Notes: generated by a model from the letters alone, not told the origin. Numbered from the stretch's first letter, positions 1 through 7,927 are shown. The stretch: 34,172 nt of DNA from Euryarchaeota archaeon UBA102 (GCA_002509225.1 DAHL01000025.1:1-34172), one strand, 5' to 3'. Made by a program: numbers and translations.

Positions 1-1
1 C

Positions 2-739
2 TGTCTAACGACTTTTGCATTGGGTGCCATTGCTGTTAAAGTGATGGGAGAAACCAGCATTGAGCCGGTATCTGGAACTAGTTTTATCGTGCTCCTGATG
101 CTTGTTTTATTATTCGATAAAATTCTCGGTCTAAGTGTAAGTGAAACTGCTTTGCTTGCTTTAGTTGGGACGACGGTATTTGGTGGAGCCATCTCTATGT
201 CTGGAACGGTTATTGGGGATTACAAAGCGGCACTCTATGTTGGAAATCGTCCCATGCATATTATGAAAACTGAATTAGTTGGTATAATTCCTGGTACGAT
301 TGTATCTGCCCTTTTTGCTGGTTTACTTTCTCTCGCCCTAGCAAAGGAAGAGTTGATACTGTATGCACCTCAAGCCAATGCATTTGCTGCTTTTGCACAA
401 ATAATGCTTGGTGGTGAAACTCCATGGATGTTGTTGACTATCGGCTTCTTCATTGGTATTTTTATGGAATTGTTGACCGGTATGGGTACTGCGTTTGGTC
501 TTGGAATGTACCTTCCTATGGTTGTAACGCTGCCGATGGTTGTTGGTGGAGCATTGAGAGACTGGTGGGAAACTACAGTTTTAGATCGGGATGTTGAGAA
601 ATTAGGATTAACTGAAAAAGAGAGAACTTTGCGATTATTGAACACATATATGATTGCAACGGGATTGATTGTGGGTGAGGCGGTAATGGGCACTCTCCTA
701 GCAATATACTATGTATGGCCTCTTTTAGGTGGAATTTAG
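2..739 (+). CDS. OPT-family transporter, C-terminal part (cut by window start)
   Basis: The reading frame is open to the left edge, so this is the C-terminal part of a longer protein; an in-frame TTG at position 20 is not a convincing start. At least five hydrophobic segments are visible. The GETSIEPVSG stretch near the beginning resembles the conserved G-T-D-x-N-P region of OPT (oligopeptide/metal-chelate) transporters, and the GEAVMGTLLAIYY segment at the end resembles the final conserved OPT helix (GEGLMGV-like). OPT proteins import small peptides or metal-siderophore complexes across the cytoplasmic membrane by cation symport. A charged insert (DWWETTVLDRDVEKLGLTEK) lies between the last two hydrophobic blocks. 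The substrate cannot be read from the sequence. The next gene starts 57 bp downstream. Confidence 0.75.
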   Translation, partial: CLTTFALGAIAVKVMGETSIEPVSGTSFIVLLMLVLLFDKILGLSVSETALLALVGTTVFGGAISMSGTVIGDYKAALYVGNRPMHIMKTELVGIIPGTIVSALFAGLLSLALAKEELILYAPQANAFAAFAQIMLGGETPWMLLTIGFFIGIFMELLTGMGTAFGLGMYLPMVVTLPMVVGGALRDWWETTVLDRDVEKLGLTEKERTLRLLNTYMIATGLIVGEAVMGTLLAIYYVWPLLGGI

Positions 740-796
740 AAGGAAGATAATCCTCTTATAATGGCAAGAGTGGTTTGGTAAGGAGTTTAACTAACA

Positions 797-1225
797 ATGG
801 CAAGAGAAGAATACGAAACACCGTTGATTGATGCTTACAATAGAGTTCATCAAGATGCTTTAAGTGAGGATGGAAGTTGGTTTCATAGATTCCTCCCTCC
901 TGGTGTTTTTATTGAAAAATTGGATGAAGAATTAGAAGAGAAATTGATTTCTATTTACAATCAATGTGAATTAAAAGCTGAGGGTTTTTTTGAAGACCTT
1001 GTAAAAAAAGAAATGGAGGGTGTTTTTGAAGAAGTCACTCCTGTTGATTTACGAACTGTTTTACCTAAAAAACCGAATCCTGTACAATGGGCCACGTTAA
1101 GTGTGGATGAGCAAAAAGAAATTCAAAGAATATATGATGAAGCGAAAGAAGATGGTGTTAGTGATCCAACTTTAAAGAAAAGAGTTAGGAAATATCTCAT
1201 AGATGCATACATACTTGAGGAGTGA
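797..1225 (+). CDS. Hypothetical acidic protein heading a KaiC-like operon
   Basis: I do not recognise this 142-residue protein. It is soluble, strongly charged and predicted mostly helical, with a Glu/Lys-rich centre and no signal peptide, membrane segment or cysteine pair. The ATG at 797 is preceded by GGAG about 12 bases upstream. Its TGA at 1223-1225 sits just before the ATG (1228) of the first KaiC-like ATPase, so it is almost certainly co-transcribed with the three KaiC-like genes. By position it could be a partner or regulator of that set, but this is inference from context. The motif PVDLRTVLPKKPNPVQW near residues 80-97 is a useful probe for homologues. Confidence 0.7.
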   Translation: MAREEYETPLIDAYNRVHQDALSEDGSWFHRFLPPGVFIEKLDEELEEKLISIYNQCELKAEGFFEDLVKKEMEGVFEEVTPVDLRTVLPKKPNPVQWATLSVDEQKEIQRIYDEAKEDGVSDPTLKKRVRKYLIDAYILEE

Positions 1226-1227
1226 AA

Positions 1228-2034
1228 ATGGCTAAAACAAAAACTAGTCCTGGTTTAGAGATTGACCCGCGTGGAGGAACTCCTCGAGAAAAATGTGAAA
1301 CTAAAATAACAGGATTAGATACTATTCTTAACGGTGGATTACCACTTGGAAATACAGTGTTGCTCGCTGGAACAGTGGGTTCTGGTAAAACGACAATGGC
1401 TATGGAATTTCTAATTAATGGAGCAAAGAGAGGAGAAACTACTTGTTTCATTTCTGTAACAGAACCCGCTTCTAAACTTTTAGAGAATTTGAGAACGTAT
1501 GGTTTCTTCGATGATGAAATCATTAAAGAAGGAAAATTGAATATTTTTGATTATCAAATAATTCGTGATAGATTGGGTGTTGAGACGAATGAGTATAGTG
1601 CTCGTGACATGGAAGCTTTGTTGAGTGCTTTTGAAGATATTGTTGATGAACTAGGAGCGACCAGATTGGTAATCGATTCCATTACTGCTATTTGTTATCA
1701 AATGCCTAGCCCTGGAGTTATACGAAATTTTGTTTTTAGATTGGGGCAATTTTTGAGTTCGTTTGGTTGTACAACCCTATTAATTTCAGAGACGGTTGTT
1801 GAGGGGATGATTCAAAAATATTCTGTTTTTGGTGTGGAGGAGGCGGTAGCTGATGGGATTATCCTATTAGGTAATATTAATCGAAAAGGAGATTTACTTA
1901 GAAGTTTACAAGTTGTTAAAATGAGGGGTACGAAGCATTCTCGATCTCGTCATGTAGTTGAATTAACACCCATGGGTTTATCGATTGTTCCACTTCTAAA
2001 ATGGGGCAGTGAAGACAATCAGAGGTTTGGATGA
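1228..2034 (+). CDS. KaiC/RecA-superfamily ATPase with intact P-loop
   Basis: A 268-residue single-domain KaiC-like protein. The N-terminal signature ITGLDTILNGGLPLG is followed by a canonical Walker A (GTVGSGKTT, about residues 48-56), an Asp/Glu-rich post-strand region (FISVTEPASKLLENL) and Walker B (LVIDS, about 147-151). Proteins of this family are cytoplasmic ATPases that form rings and act in clock, signalling or motility contexts; archaeal single-domain members mostly have unknown roles. I chose ATG 1228 because GAGGAG at 1217-1222 is well placed for it; a GTG at 1222 overlaps that ribosome site. The TGA overlaps the ATG of the next gene (ATGA at 2031-2034). Of the three KaiC-like paralogs here, only this one has a fully canonical nucleotide site. 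Confidence 0.85.
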   Translation: MAKTKTSPGLEIDPRGGTPREKCETKITGLDTILNGGLPLGNTVLLAGTVGSGKTTMAMEFLINGAKRGETTCFISVTEPASKLLENLRTYGFFDDEIIKEGKLNIFDYQIIRDRLGVETNEYSARDMEALLSAFEDIVDELGATRLVIDSITAICYQMPSPGVIRNFVFRLGQFLSSFGCTTLLISETVVEGMIQKYSVFGVEEAVADGIILLGNINRKGDLLRSLQVVKMRGTKHSRSRHVVELTPMGLSIVPLLKWGSEDNQRFG

Positions 2035-2579
2035 GCGTAGTTAAGGAATTGGCTGCTAGTGTAAAAGCGGGGAATTTGATAACAGTCTGTTCAATAGGTA
2101 TTGATGAATACGAAAATGTTACGAATGAAATAGCTAATGCTCTTTTAAAGGATGAAATGGGAGGCGCGTACATTACTGCCTCTAGACCTGCATCCATCTT
2201 ATCAAAGGGTATTGATGTTGGACATTCAGAGTTTTATTTTATTGATATGATTTCTCAAAATATAGGAGGCTCTACTTCAGATCCTAGGACCTCTTACATA
2301 GAATCCCCAACAATGCTAGAATCTGTTATTTTAAATCTAGATTTAGTTATGCGTAGACTGAGGACTAAGGATAATTTTATGATTTTAGATTCTATCAATA
2401 ACCTAGCAATTCACTCTAATCATAGAATATTAGAGGAATTTGTACACGTTGTTGTTAATAAAATGAAGCTAAAAGAGGTTTCTAGTATTTTATTTAGTGT
2501 TAAAGAACAAACACCAGATGAATTAACAAACATTCTAAAATTGCTGTCTGATACGTTTGTAGAAGGAGGAAGTAAATAA
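2031..2579 (+). CDS. KaiC/RecA-like protein lacking a P-loop
   Basis: A 182-residue protein with the RecA-like strand pattern but no Walker A: the expected P-loop position (about residues 20-30) reads SIGIDEYENV, without the Gly-Lys-Thr/Ser core. A Walker-B-like strand remains (FMILDSINNL, about 116-125). It is shorter than the flanking paralogs. I infer a catalytically dead subunit or scaffold working with the intact neighbours, similar to other families where inactive RecA-fold proteins accompany active ones. The start ATG overlaps the previous stop (ATGA), and the stop TAA shares a base with the next ATG (TAATG at 2577-2581), so translation is probably coupled across the operon. Assignment to the KaiC family rests on context and weak motif resemblance. 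Confidence 0.65.
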   Translation: MSVVKELAASVKAGNLITVCSIGIDEYENVTNEIANALLKDEMGGAYITASRPASILSKGIDVGHSEFYFIDMISQNIGGSTSDPRTSYIESPTMLESVILNLDLVMRRLRTKDNFMILDSINNLAIHSNHRILEEFVHVVVNKMKLKEVSSILFSVKEQTPDELTNILKLLSDTFVEGGSK

Positions 2580-3340
2580 TGGCTGAAATAATCTCTACGG
2601 GAATTCAACGTCTCGATCATGTTTTGATTGAAGGAAAGGGGATTGCTGCAGGGAGTACTGTATTGATTGAGGGGACATCTGGTGCAGGGAAGGAGCTTTT
2701 TGCTAAACAGTTTGCTGCGTGTGGAGTGGGTCCTGAAAGTGTGGTTTATTTTTCAACTGATGAATCTTCAGAAGAATTAGTTGAAACCTATGAGCATTAC
2801 AATTGGCCTACTGATTTGCGTATCGTAAACATAGGAACCCAGTTCTTCGAAAAGGTGCTTTCGAGGGATTTGCAAGCCTCTCAATACAAACAAGAGGGTT
2901 TGGCTGTTTCTGAATTGCGAAATGTTGCTGCATATGGAGAAGGTGTTGTTCAATCAAATTTCTTAGCAGATATGGTTTATGAAATTTGTAAATTGACTGC
3001 GCCGTTTCGTGTTACTATTGATTCTTTAGATTTCTTTCTTCATTTCTATCCAGTCAATGAAGTTTTATCTGCCATGCGAACGATAAAATCCTATGTATCG
3101 AGCAATAAAGGAACTGCTTTGTTCACCATTTCAAAGGGCGCTCATGACGTGAAAATTGTTAGTGGTTTGAGTGCTATTGCTGACGTCATCATAGAGATGG
3201 AGGCAGCCCGTATAGCTTCTGAATTTGAGAATCGTTTAATAATAAAAAAGATTAGAAACCATCCTGAGAAAGCTGTTGTTCTTATCTATGCGATAACTGA
3301 GCAAGGAATAACCCCTGAAATGATTACTAGGGTTGTTTAG
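2579..3340 (+). CDS. KaiC-like ATPase with altered P-loop (GKE)
   Basis: A 253-residue KaiC-like domain. It opens with the family signature ISTGIQRLDHVLIEGKGI. The Walker A is GTSGAGKEL (about residues 32-40), where the usual Thr/Ser after the Lys, which coordinates magnesium, is replaced by Glu. An acidic post-strand motif (FSTDESSEEL) and Walker B (VTIDSLDFF, about 145-153) are present. A strong GGAGG at 2564-2568 precedes the ATG. The last gene of the operon, it converges with the polyprenol-kinase-like gene, and the two stop codons overlap by 4 bp at 3337-3340. Nucleotide binding is plausible but efficient hydrolysis is doubtful. Its role is unknown. Confidence 0.8.
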   Translation: MAEIISTGIQRLDHVLIEGKGIAAGSTVLIEGTSGAGKELFAKQFAACGVGPESVVYFSTDESSEELVETYEHYNWPTDLRIVNIGTQFFEKVLSRDLQASQYKQEGLAVSELRNVAAYGEGVVQSNFLADMVYEICKLTAPFRVTIDSLDFFLHFYPVNEVLSAMRTIKSYVSSNKGTALFTISKGAHDVKIVSGLSAIADVIIEMEAARIASEFENRLIIKKIRNHPEKAVVLIYAITEQGITPEMITRVV

Positions 3341-4077
3341 AAAAATTCACAAATTGCTAAAAGAGATACGTACCCTGAAAAGAATAAGAAGGGAGTATCC
3401 CAAGTATGTGGTGATTTGGCCTCCGTTATTGTCATTATAGGTGGTATGAGCAATAAGGATACTATGAATTCTGTAGAATTGAAATGGATTTTGTATAGCC
3501 ATATGGCTAGCAGTCCAACAATCCACACACATGCACTTCCTTCGAGTGTTCGTTGATATTCTCGATCTACAAACAATCCTTTAGTGGTGTAGGGATGTTT
3601 ACCAAATTTTACACCTACCGGTTCAGCCAATCCATCCCCTACTGCATTGATTAAAATGGGAATCATGACTAGTTCTTCTAAGCCAATCTGGCCGAAGTAC
3701 CAAGCAAATGGTATGATTACAAGATAGCCGACTGCGAATTGTGTTATAATCCAAACAAGAGTGTAAGGTCTGTCTTCAGGTCTGTCGAATCCTTCAAATG
3801 TTAATTGAGCGAGGGGGATGGCGTTACGTATAGGTTCCCAGAATACCATCAAGGCAGTAGTTGCTAGGAATCCACTAACTACTAAATTATCGATGTCTGT
3901 AAAAGTAGCAGTGTTTAATTGGTAATCTACGAAAATAGGGATGAAGAAGAGAGCGAAATGATTGATTTTGCGTGTGTAATTTACTTTTATTTTAAAATCA
4001 CGAGCGAGAAATCCTGAAAGAATGAGAATAGCACCAACCCCTATAGACTTGAACAAAAGGGATTCGGCTTGTATCAT
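3337..4077 (-). CDS. Phytol/dolichol-kinase-like membrane protein (CTP-dependent polyprenol kinase family)
   Basis: A 246-residue protein with about seven hydrophobic helices. The KINHFALFF motif near residue 37 and the cytoplasmic signature NAVGDGLAEPVGVKFGKH followed by TLEGSACVW match the DGK1/SEC59/VTE5 family of CTP-dependent lipid-alcohol kinases, whose relatives phosphorylate dolichol, phytol or farnesol in the membrane; that family is related to CDP-diglyceride synthetases. In an archaeon the substrate could be geranylgeraniol or a dolichol, but this is inference. I chose ATG 4077 because the longer frame would start inside the tRNA-Ala gene. No ribosome site is visible; the start lies 11 bp beyond the encoded CCA end of the tRNA, so co-transcription with the tRNA or a leaderless message are both possible. 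Confidence 0.7.
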   Translation of the reverse strand: MIQAESLLFKSIGVGAILILSGFLARDFKIKVNYTRKINHFALFFIPIFVDYQLNTATFTDIDNLVVSGFLATTALMVFWEPIRNAIPLAQLTFEGFDRPEDRPYTLVWIITQFAVGYLVIIPFAWYFGQIGLEELVMIPILINAVGDGLAEPVGVKFGKHPYTTKGLFVDREYQRTLEGSACVWIVGLLAIWLYKIHFNSTEFIVSLLLIPPIMTITEAKSPHTWDTPFLFFSGYVSLLAICEFF

Positions 4078-4088
4078 ACTTGGGGGGA

Positions 4089-4165
4089 TGGTGGACCGGG
4101 CGAGATTTGAACTCGCGCCCTCCTCCATGCCAAGGAGGCGATCTTCCAGGCTGATCTACCGGCCC
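4089..4165 (-). tRNA. tRNA-Ala (anticodon GGC), CCA encoded
   Basis: A complete cloverleaf can be folded. The acceptor stem GGGCCGG/CCGGTCC contains the G3:U70 pair that is the alanine identity element. The D stem is GATC/GATC, the anticodon stem is CCTCC/GGAGG with loop TTGGCAT (anticodon GGC), and the T arm is GCGAG-TTCAAAT-CTCGC. The discriminator is A and the 3' CCA is encoded (4089-4091). No intron is present. Confidence 0.95.
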
Positions 4166-4189
4166 ACAGTTTAGTTAGTTAGTTGGGGC

Positions 4190-4200
4190 GTAATATAATT
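4190..4200 (-). promoter_or_regulatory. TATA box for tRNA-Ala
   Basis: On the minus strand AATTATATTA lies about 27-30 bases upstream of the tRNA-Ala 5' end, the normal archaeal TATA-to-start spacing. A run of TTAG repeats fills the gap between it and the tRNA. Confidence 0.5.
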
Positions 4201-4201
4201 G

Positions 4202-4885
4202 CTAGTGGCATGACATACCGTATTTTTTGAGTCGCCAATAATTATAAGGCCATGGAGTAAGAAAGCCAGCGATTAGCATTGGAATTACAACCCACCATGT
4301 GAGTTTTGCACCTCCCGTCAAAACGACATCTACAACATTCATTGCCGCCTCCATCGATATCATAGAAATTAATGACATGCCAATTGCCACTCTGAAAGCC
4401 TCCTTGAATGGCATTTGTTTCAAGAGGATAAATGTCTCAAGTGCTATTGATGTCATTATTCCATTAAACATTGCAAGAAGCATGATACTCATGACAGACC
4501 ATGCCCATGGATTCTCTGTAATCTGAAAGAGGAAAATAGTTCCAAAATCACCAATTGAGCATCCTATCAAACACCATTTTGTATTATGTGCGGATTGAAG
4601 CCAAACTCCTCTATCTCCCCAGTTGAAATCTTCTCTTTTTGGTGTGTTTGAAAGTTGTAATAAATTTGATCCTGGCTCATGAATAGAATAGCCTGCGTTT
4701 GTTACTATAGATTCTAATTCTTCCTTAGTGGGGCCGCTTTCATCAATATTTATGGTAGCCTGAGCAGAGTCTAAATCAACGATTACATTAGAAACTCCTG
4801 ATATTTGCGTTAGTGCATTTTTAACGTTGTTAACGCAAGCATTACACGTCATACCTCCAACGCCTAGAATTATTTCTGTTGACAT
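4202..4885 (-). CDS. HMA heavy-metal domain fused to DUF4396 membrane domain
   Basis: A 227-residue fusion. Residues 1-70 form a heavy-metal-associated domain with the copper-binding GGMTCNAC motif (CxxC at about 14-17). After a linker, residues 100-225 carry about four transmembrane helices ending in FLTPWPYNYWRLKKYGMSCH, which matches the DUF4396 family signature. DUF4396 proteins are often found beside copper-transporting P-type ATPases and isolated HMA proteins, so a role in copper binding or delivery at the membrane is likely; the reaction is unknown. The gene is a single transcription unit divergent from TGT, with 55 bp between starts. No copper ATPase is present in this window. Confidence 0.75.
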   Translation of the reverse strand: MSTEIILGVGGMTCNACVNNVKNALTQISGVSNVIVDLDSAQATINIDESGPTKEELESIVTNAGYSIHEPGSNLLQLSNTPKREDFNWGDRGVWLQSAHNTKWCLIGCSIGDFGTIFLFQITENPWAWSVMSIMLLAMFNGIMTSIALETFILLKQMPFKEAFRVAIGMSLISMISMEAAMNVVDVVLTGGAKLTWWVVIPMLIAGFLTPWPYNYWRLKKYGMSCH

Positions 4886-4940
4886 ATTTGAAGACGTATG
4901 AGTCGTAGAGTGTTTTAAGGATTGGTGTTCCTAGGGGAAT

Positions 4941-6650
4941 GTGTTTGAAGTAAAGTATAGAGATGGTATGGGAAGATTGGGTGAATTACACACACCTCAT
5001 GGAGTGATTGAAACACCTACGCTCTTACCTGTTGTTAATCCTAAAAAATTAACACTATCCGTAGATGAATTGGAAGAATGTGGAGCTACAGCTCTTATCA
5101 CGAATAGTTATCTTATTTGGAAAGAAAAGGAATTTCGAGAACGTGCTACAAAAGAAGGGGTTCATGGATTGTTAAATTGGGATAAACCAATAATGACAGA
5201 TAGTGGTACATTTCAAGCATACATGTATGGTGAAGTGGAAGTCTTGCCTGAGGAGATTATTAACTTTCAAAAAAAAATAAAAACTGATATTGGAACAATG
5301 CTTGATGTTTTTACAATACCTAAAACTAATTTTTCAGATGCTGAAAAAGAATTAAAAGAAACTGATAAAAGAATGAAAGTAGCTGCTGAAATGAAAGGAG
5401 AGATGGCCCTCAATGGAACTATTCAGGGTGGTTTACACATGGATCTTCGAAGTCGTGCAGCTAAGATGGCTTCTGAAATCGATGTAGACGTTCATCCTAT
5501 TGGTGGTGTAGTTCCTCTTATGGAAAAATATGAGTTTTCTTCGTTGGTAGACATTGTCATGAATGTAAAAATGAATTTAATTGCATCCAGACCGGTGCAT
5601 CTTTTCGGGTGTGGACACCCTATGTTGTTTCCCTTAGCAACACTCATGGGTTGTGATTTGTTTGATAGTGCTAGTTATGCTAAATTTGCAGCAGATGATC
5701 GTTTGATGTTTTCATGGGGCACTAGGAAATTAGGAGATTTGCATGAAATGCCTTCTTGTAGTTTAGCGGGTACTGGTTTGACTATTGATGAAATTAAAAA
5801 GATGGAAGATAAAGAACGTGTGCATATCTTAGCTAAACATAATCTTCTTACTTCATTTAGCGAAATACGGCGTGTGAAACAAGCCATCTGGGAAGGGAGT
5901 TTGTGGGAATTAGTTGAATTGCGATCTCATTGCCATCCAAATTTAATGAAAGCTATGGAAAAATTACGCACATATAGAGAATATTTATCCGAATATGAAC
6001 CAATGTTCAGAAAGCGGGGTTTTTCTGTTGTTAGTGAGAAGTCGTCTGATAGACCTATCGTGCATCTTATCTCTAAACATATTCCAAAAAGTGATGAGTG
6101 TTTCGTTCATCCCTTGTTCGATTCGGTTCCTCGTTCATTATCACAAACTCAACCGGTTGCTCAATTGCCTAATTTTGAAGGTGGTCGTACAATGGACTGG
6201 AATGAAAATCGTATTAGAGAGGTGATTGATTTTCAATTTGGAAAGGGGTTGGGAAAGAAATTATTAGGTAAAAATATAGAATGTATATTTAGTGAAAAAA
6301 CTGGAAGGTTGAGGAATGTTAATCGTAATGAAAAACATATATTATCTTTAAGACCTAGAGAGGGCCGTTTTACTCTTAAAAAAGAAGGAGCGATTGAATT
6401 GCATAAACAAACTAAATATCCTTCAAAACGCGTTGTTGTAGAGAAGGAGACTGCAGAGTTTAATAAAGAAGGGAAAAGTGTCTTCTGTCAATTTGTACTA
6501 GATATTGATAAAGATTTGAGGCCGATGGATGAGTGTCTGATTGTAACAGAAGATGATGAATTAGTTGCTTTTGGACAATTGCGTGTGTCTCCTCGTGAAA
6601 TAGAACAAAAACAGAAAGGATATGCTGTAAGAGTAAGTGAAGGTGTGTGA
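4941..6650 (+). CDS. tgtA: Archaeal tRNA-guanine transglycosylase (archaeosine pathway), zinc site lost
   Basis: A 569-residue arcTGT, near the usual 580, which inserts preQ0 into tRNA at position 15 in archaeosine synthesis. The catalytic domain has both aspartates: MTDSGTFQ (Asp87) and GCDLFDSASY (Asp242, the probable nucleophile). The C-terminal third contains the archaeal C1/C2/PUA region (IDKDLRPMDECLIV...AFGQ). The structural zinc site is degenerate: where the family has PCSCPVC, this protein reads PSCSLAG (271-277), so the three cysteine ligands are gone while the histidine (His300 in LAKHNL) remains. The start is GTG 4941 after AGGGGA; an overlapping ATG at 4939 is out of frame and stops at once. 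The stop overlaps the next start (ATG at 6650). Confidence 0.9.
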   Translation: MFEVKYRDGMGRLGELHTPHGVIETPTLLPVVNPKKLTLSVDELEECGATALITNSYLIWKEKEFRERATKEGVHGLLNWDKPIMTDSGTFQAYMYGEVEVLPEEIINFQKKIKTDIGTMLDVFTIPKTNFSDAEKELKETDKRMKVAAEMKGEMALNGTIQGGLHMDLRSRAAKMASEIDVDVHPIGGVVPLMEKYEFSSLVDIVMNVKMNLIASRPVHLFGCGHPMLFPLATLMGCDLFDSASYAKFAADDRLMFSWGTRKLGDLHEMPSCSLAGTGLTIDEIKKMEDKERVHILAKHNLLTSFSEIRRVKQAIWEGSLWELVELRSHCHPNLMKAMEKLRTYREYLSEYEPMFRKRGFSVVSEKSSDRPIVHLISKHIPKSDECFVHPLFDSVPRSLSQTQPVAQLPNFEGGRTMDWNENRIREVIDFQFGKGLGKKLLGKNIECIFSEKTGRLRNVNRNEKHILSLRPREGRFTLKKEGAIELHKQTKYPSKRVVVEKETAEFNKEGKSVFCQFVLDIDKDLRPMDECLIVTEDDELVAFGQLRVSPREIEQKQKGYAVRVSEGV

Positions 6651-7294
6651 TGTCCTGGTTAGCGCATTTTACAGAGCAGGTAGTTTTCAAAAAACATATG
6701 CCAAAATTAGATCTGCGTTGGTTACTGATAGGAGGTATGGCTCCGGATGCGTTGGGTTTGTTGAAGATTTTAATCTATACTCGTGTTTTAGAATATGAAC
6801 AACACCGAGGTATGGAGTTTGGTGCAATGCATACTTTATTTTTTGGTTTTTTGATTGCTGGAATCGTATATTTCTATTATTTACGGAAAAATAATTGGAT
6901 AAGAAATGATGTAGCGATTATGTGTTCTGTTTCGGTCCTAATAGGGGAATTTAGCCATATAATTAGTGATTCGTTTGACAGTAAGGGATGTATGTTGCTT
7001 TGGCCATATTTGACAGAACAATACGGTATTGGATTTTGGGAATATAGAGCACATTATGGTTTGAGTAATGATTTTATGTATTTTCATTGGGGTAATGTTT
7101 GGGCGCCAATAATAGAGTGTTTCTTTGCTACTTGGGCCGCATATATTCTATACAAAAATCCAAATATTGAATGGGGAAACAAGGTAGTGAAAATCAAGAA
7201 AGCATGGGCACGTAATTTTGGAATGGGGTATGCTGCGTTCTTGTGGATTCCTTATTTCATTTTGAATTATATTATAGATTATAATTTTGGTTAA
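6650..7294 (+). CDS. DUF457/YdjM-like membrane-bound metal-dependent hydrolase
   Basis: A 214-residue membrane protein with about five hydrophobic segments. Histidine/aspartate motifs typical of the YdjM (DUF457) family are visible: an early MSWLAHFTEQ, MHTLFFGF in the centre, and HIISDSFDSKGCMLLWPY (H-x3-D followed by G and a WP), which probably form a metal site at the membrane face. Members are annotated as membrane-bound hydrolases, but substrates are unknown. The ATG at 6650 shares its A with the TGT stop, so the two genes are probably co-translated. Its stop overlaps the stop of pdxH by 4 bp on the opposite strand. The family call is moderate because the family is divergent. Confidence 0.6.
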   Translation: MSWLAHFTEQVVFKKHMPKLDLRWLLIGGMAPDALGLLKILIYTRVLEYEQHRGMEFGAMHTLFFGFLIAGIVYFYYLRKNNWIRNDVAIMCSVSVLIGEFSHIISDSFDSKGCMLLWPYLTEQYGIGFWEYRAHYGLSNDFMYFHWGNVWAPIIECFFATWAAYILYKNPNIEWGNKVVKIKKAWARNFGMGYAAFLWIPYFILNYIIDYNFG

Positions 7295-7920
7295 GGAGCT
7301 AATCTTTCAACACTCCAATGAGTCTTGTTTAAAGTGTAAGAGAATCTATCATGAAGCCTGCCTCGGCGACCTTGCCAGAATTCATAAAAAACTGGAGAGA
7401 GAGAATAACCCCCCCAATAATCTGGAAGAGGGACTTCTTGGTTTTCATATTTTGTTGTGATTGTTGCTAGTTCGTCTTCTAATTGTTTGCGATTTGTAAT
7501 TTTTTGACTTTGTTTAGAGACCCAAGCGGCTAGTTGGCTTAATCTTGGCCTTGTATGAAAATATTTTTCTGATGTTGTTTTGGAGATTTTAGAAACTCTT
7601 CCTCTGATTCTGATTTGCCTCTCTTCATTCGGCCAATAAAATAAAAGAGCGGCGTGTGGATTTTTCTCTAAATGTTCAGCTTTTGGACTATCATAATTGG
7701 TGTAAAAAATAAAGCCACTCTCGTTAAAATCTTTCAAAAGTACTGTGCGAGAGGTAGGTTTTGAATTTTCATCGATTGTAGAAAGAACCATAGAGGCCGA
7801 TTCTAAATTATTTATTTCTTCGACTTCATTTAACCATTTACCAAATAGAGAGAGTGGGTTGTCTGGTAAATCAGAGCTGGAGAGAGTGTTTTTTTTATAT
7901 TCTCTTCGCTTATTTTTCAA
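7291..7920 (-). CDS. pdxH: Pyridoxamine/pyridoxine 5'-phosphate oxidase
   Basis: A 209-residue FMN-dependent oxidase producing pyridoxal 5'-phosphate from PNP or PMP. Family features are clear: SRTVLLKDF and FYTNYDSPKAEHLEKNP for FMN binding, the signature EFWQGRRGRLHDR near residues 180-192, and the classical C-terminal VERLAP. Length matches bacterial and eukaryotic PdxH (about 210-220). This salvage enzyme is more typical of bacteria and eukaryotes than of archaea, which commonly make PLP with PdxS/PdxT, so acquisition by transfer is plausible. It lies 7 bp downstream of the DUF63 gene on the same strand, suggesting one transcript. Confidence 0.92.
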   Translation of the reverse strand: MKNKRREYKKNTLSSSDLPDNPLSLFGKWLNEVEEINNLESASMVLSTIDENSKPTSRTVLLKDFNESGFIFYTNYDSPKAEHLEKNPHAALLFYWPNEERQIRIRGRVSKISKTTSEKYFHTRPRLSQLAAWVSKQSQKITNRKQLEDELATITTKYENQEVPLPDYWGGYSLSPVFYEFWQGRRGRLHDRFSYTLNKTHWSVERLAP

Positions 7921-7927
7921 AATCGCA

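Noticed and set aside
760..806. Direct repeat AATGGCAAGAG at 760-770 and 796-806 around the start of the hypothetical gene
   Set aside because: A single short repeat; the first copy begins a six-codon frame only. Probably chance or a small duplication, not a mobile-element trace.
4078..4128. Longer N-terminus for the polyprenol-kinase-like protein
   Set aside because: The first codons would lie inside tRNA-Ala; ATG 4077 follows the tRNA end and gives a normal family N-terminus.
4166..4190. TTAG tandem repeats upstream of tRNA-Ala as a possible repeat array
   Set aside because: Only a few copies of 4 bp; simple-sequence DNA between TATA box and tRNA.
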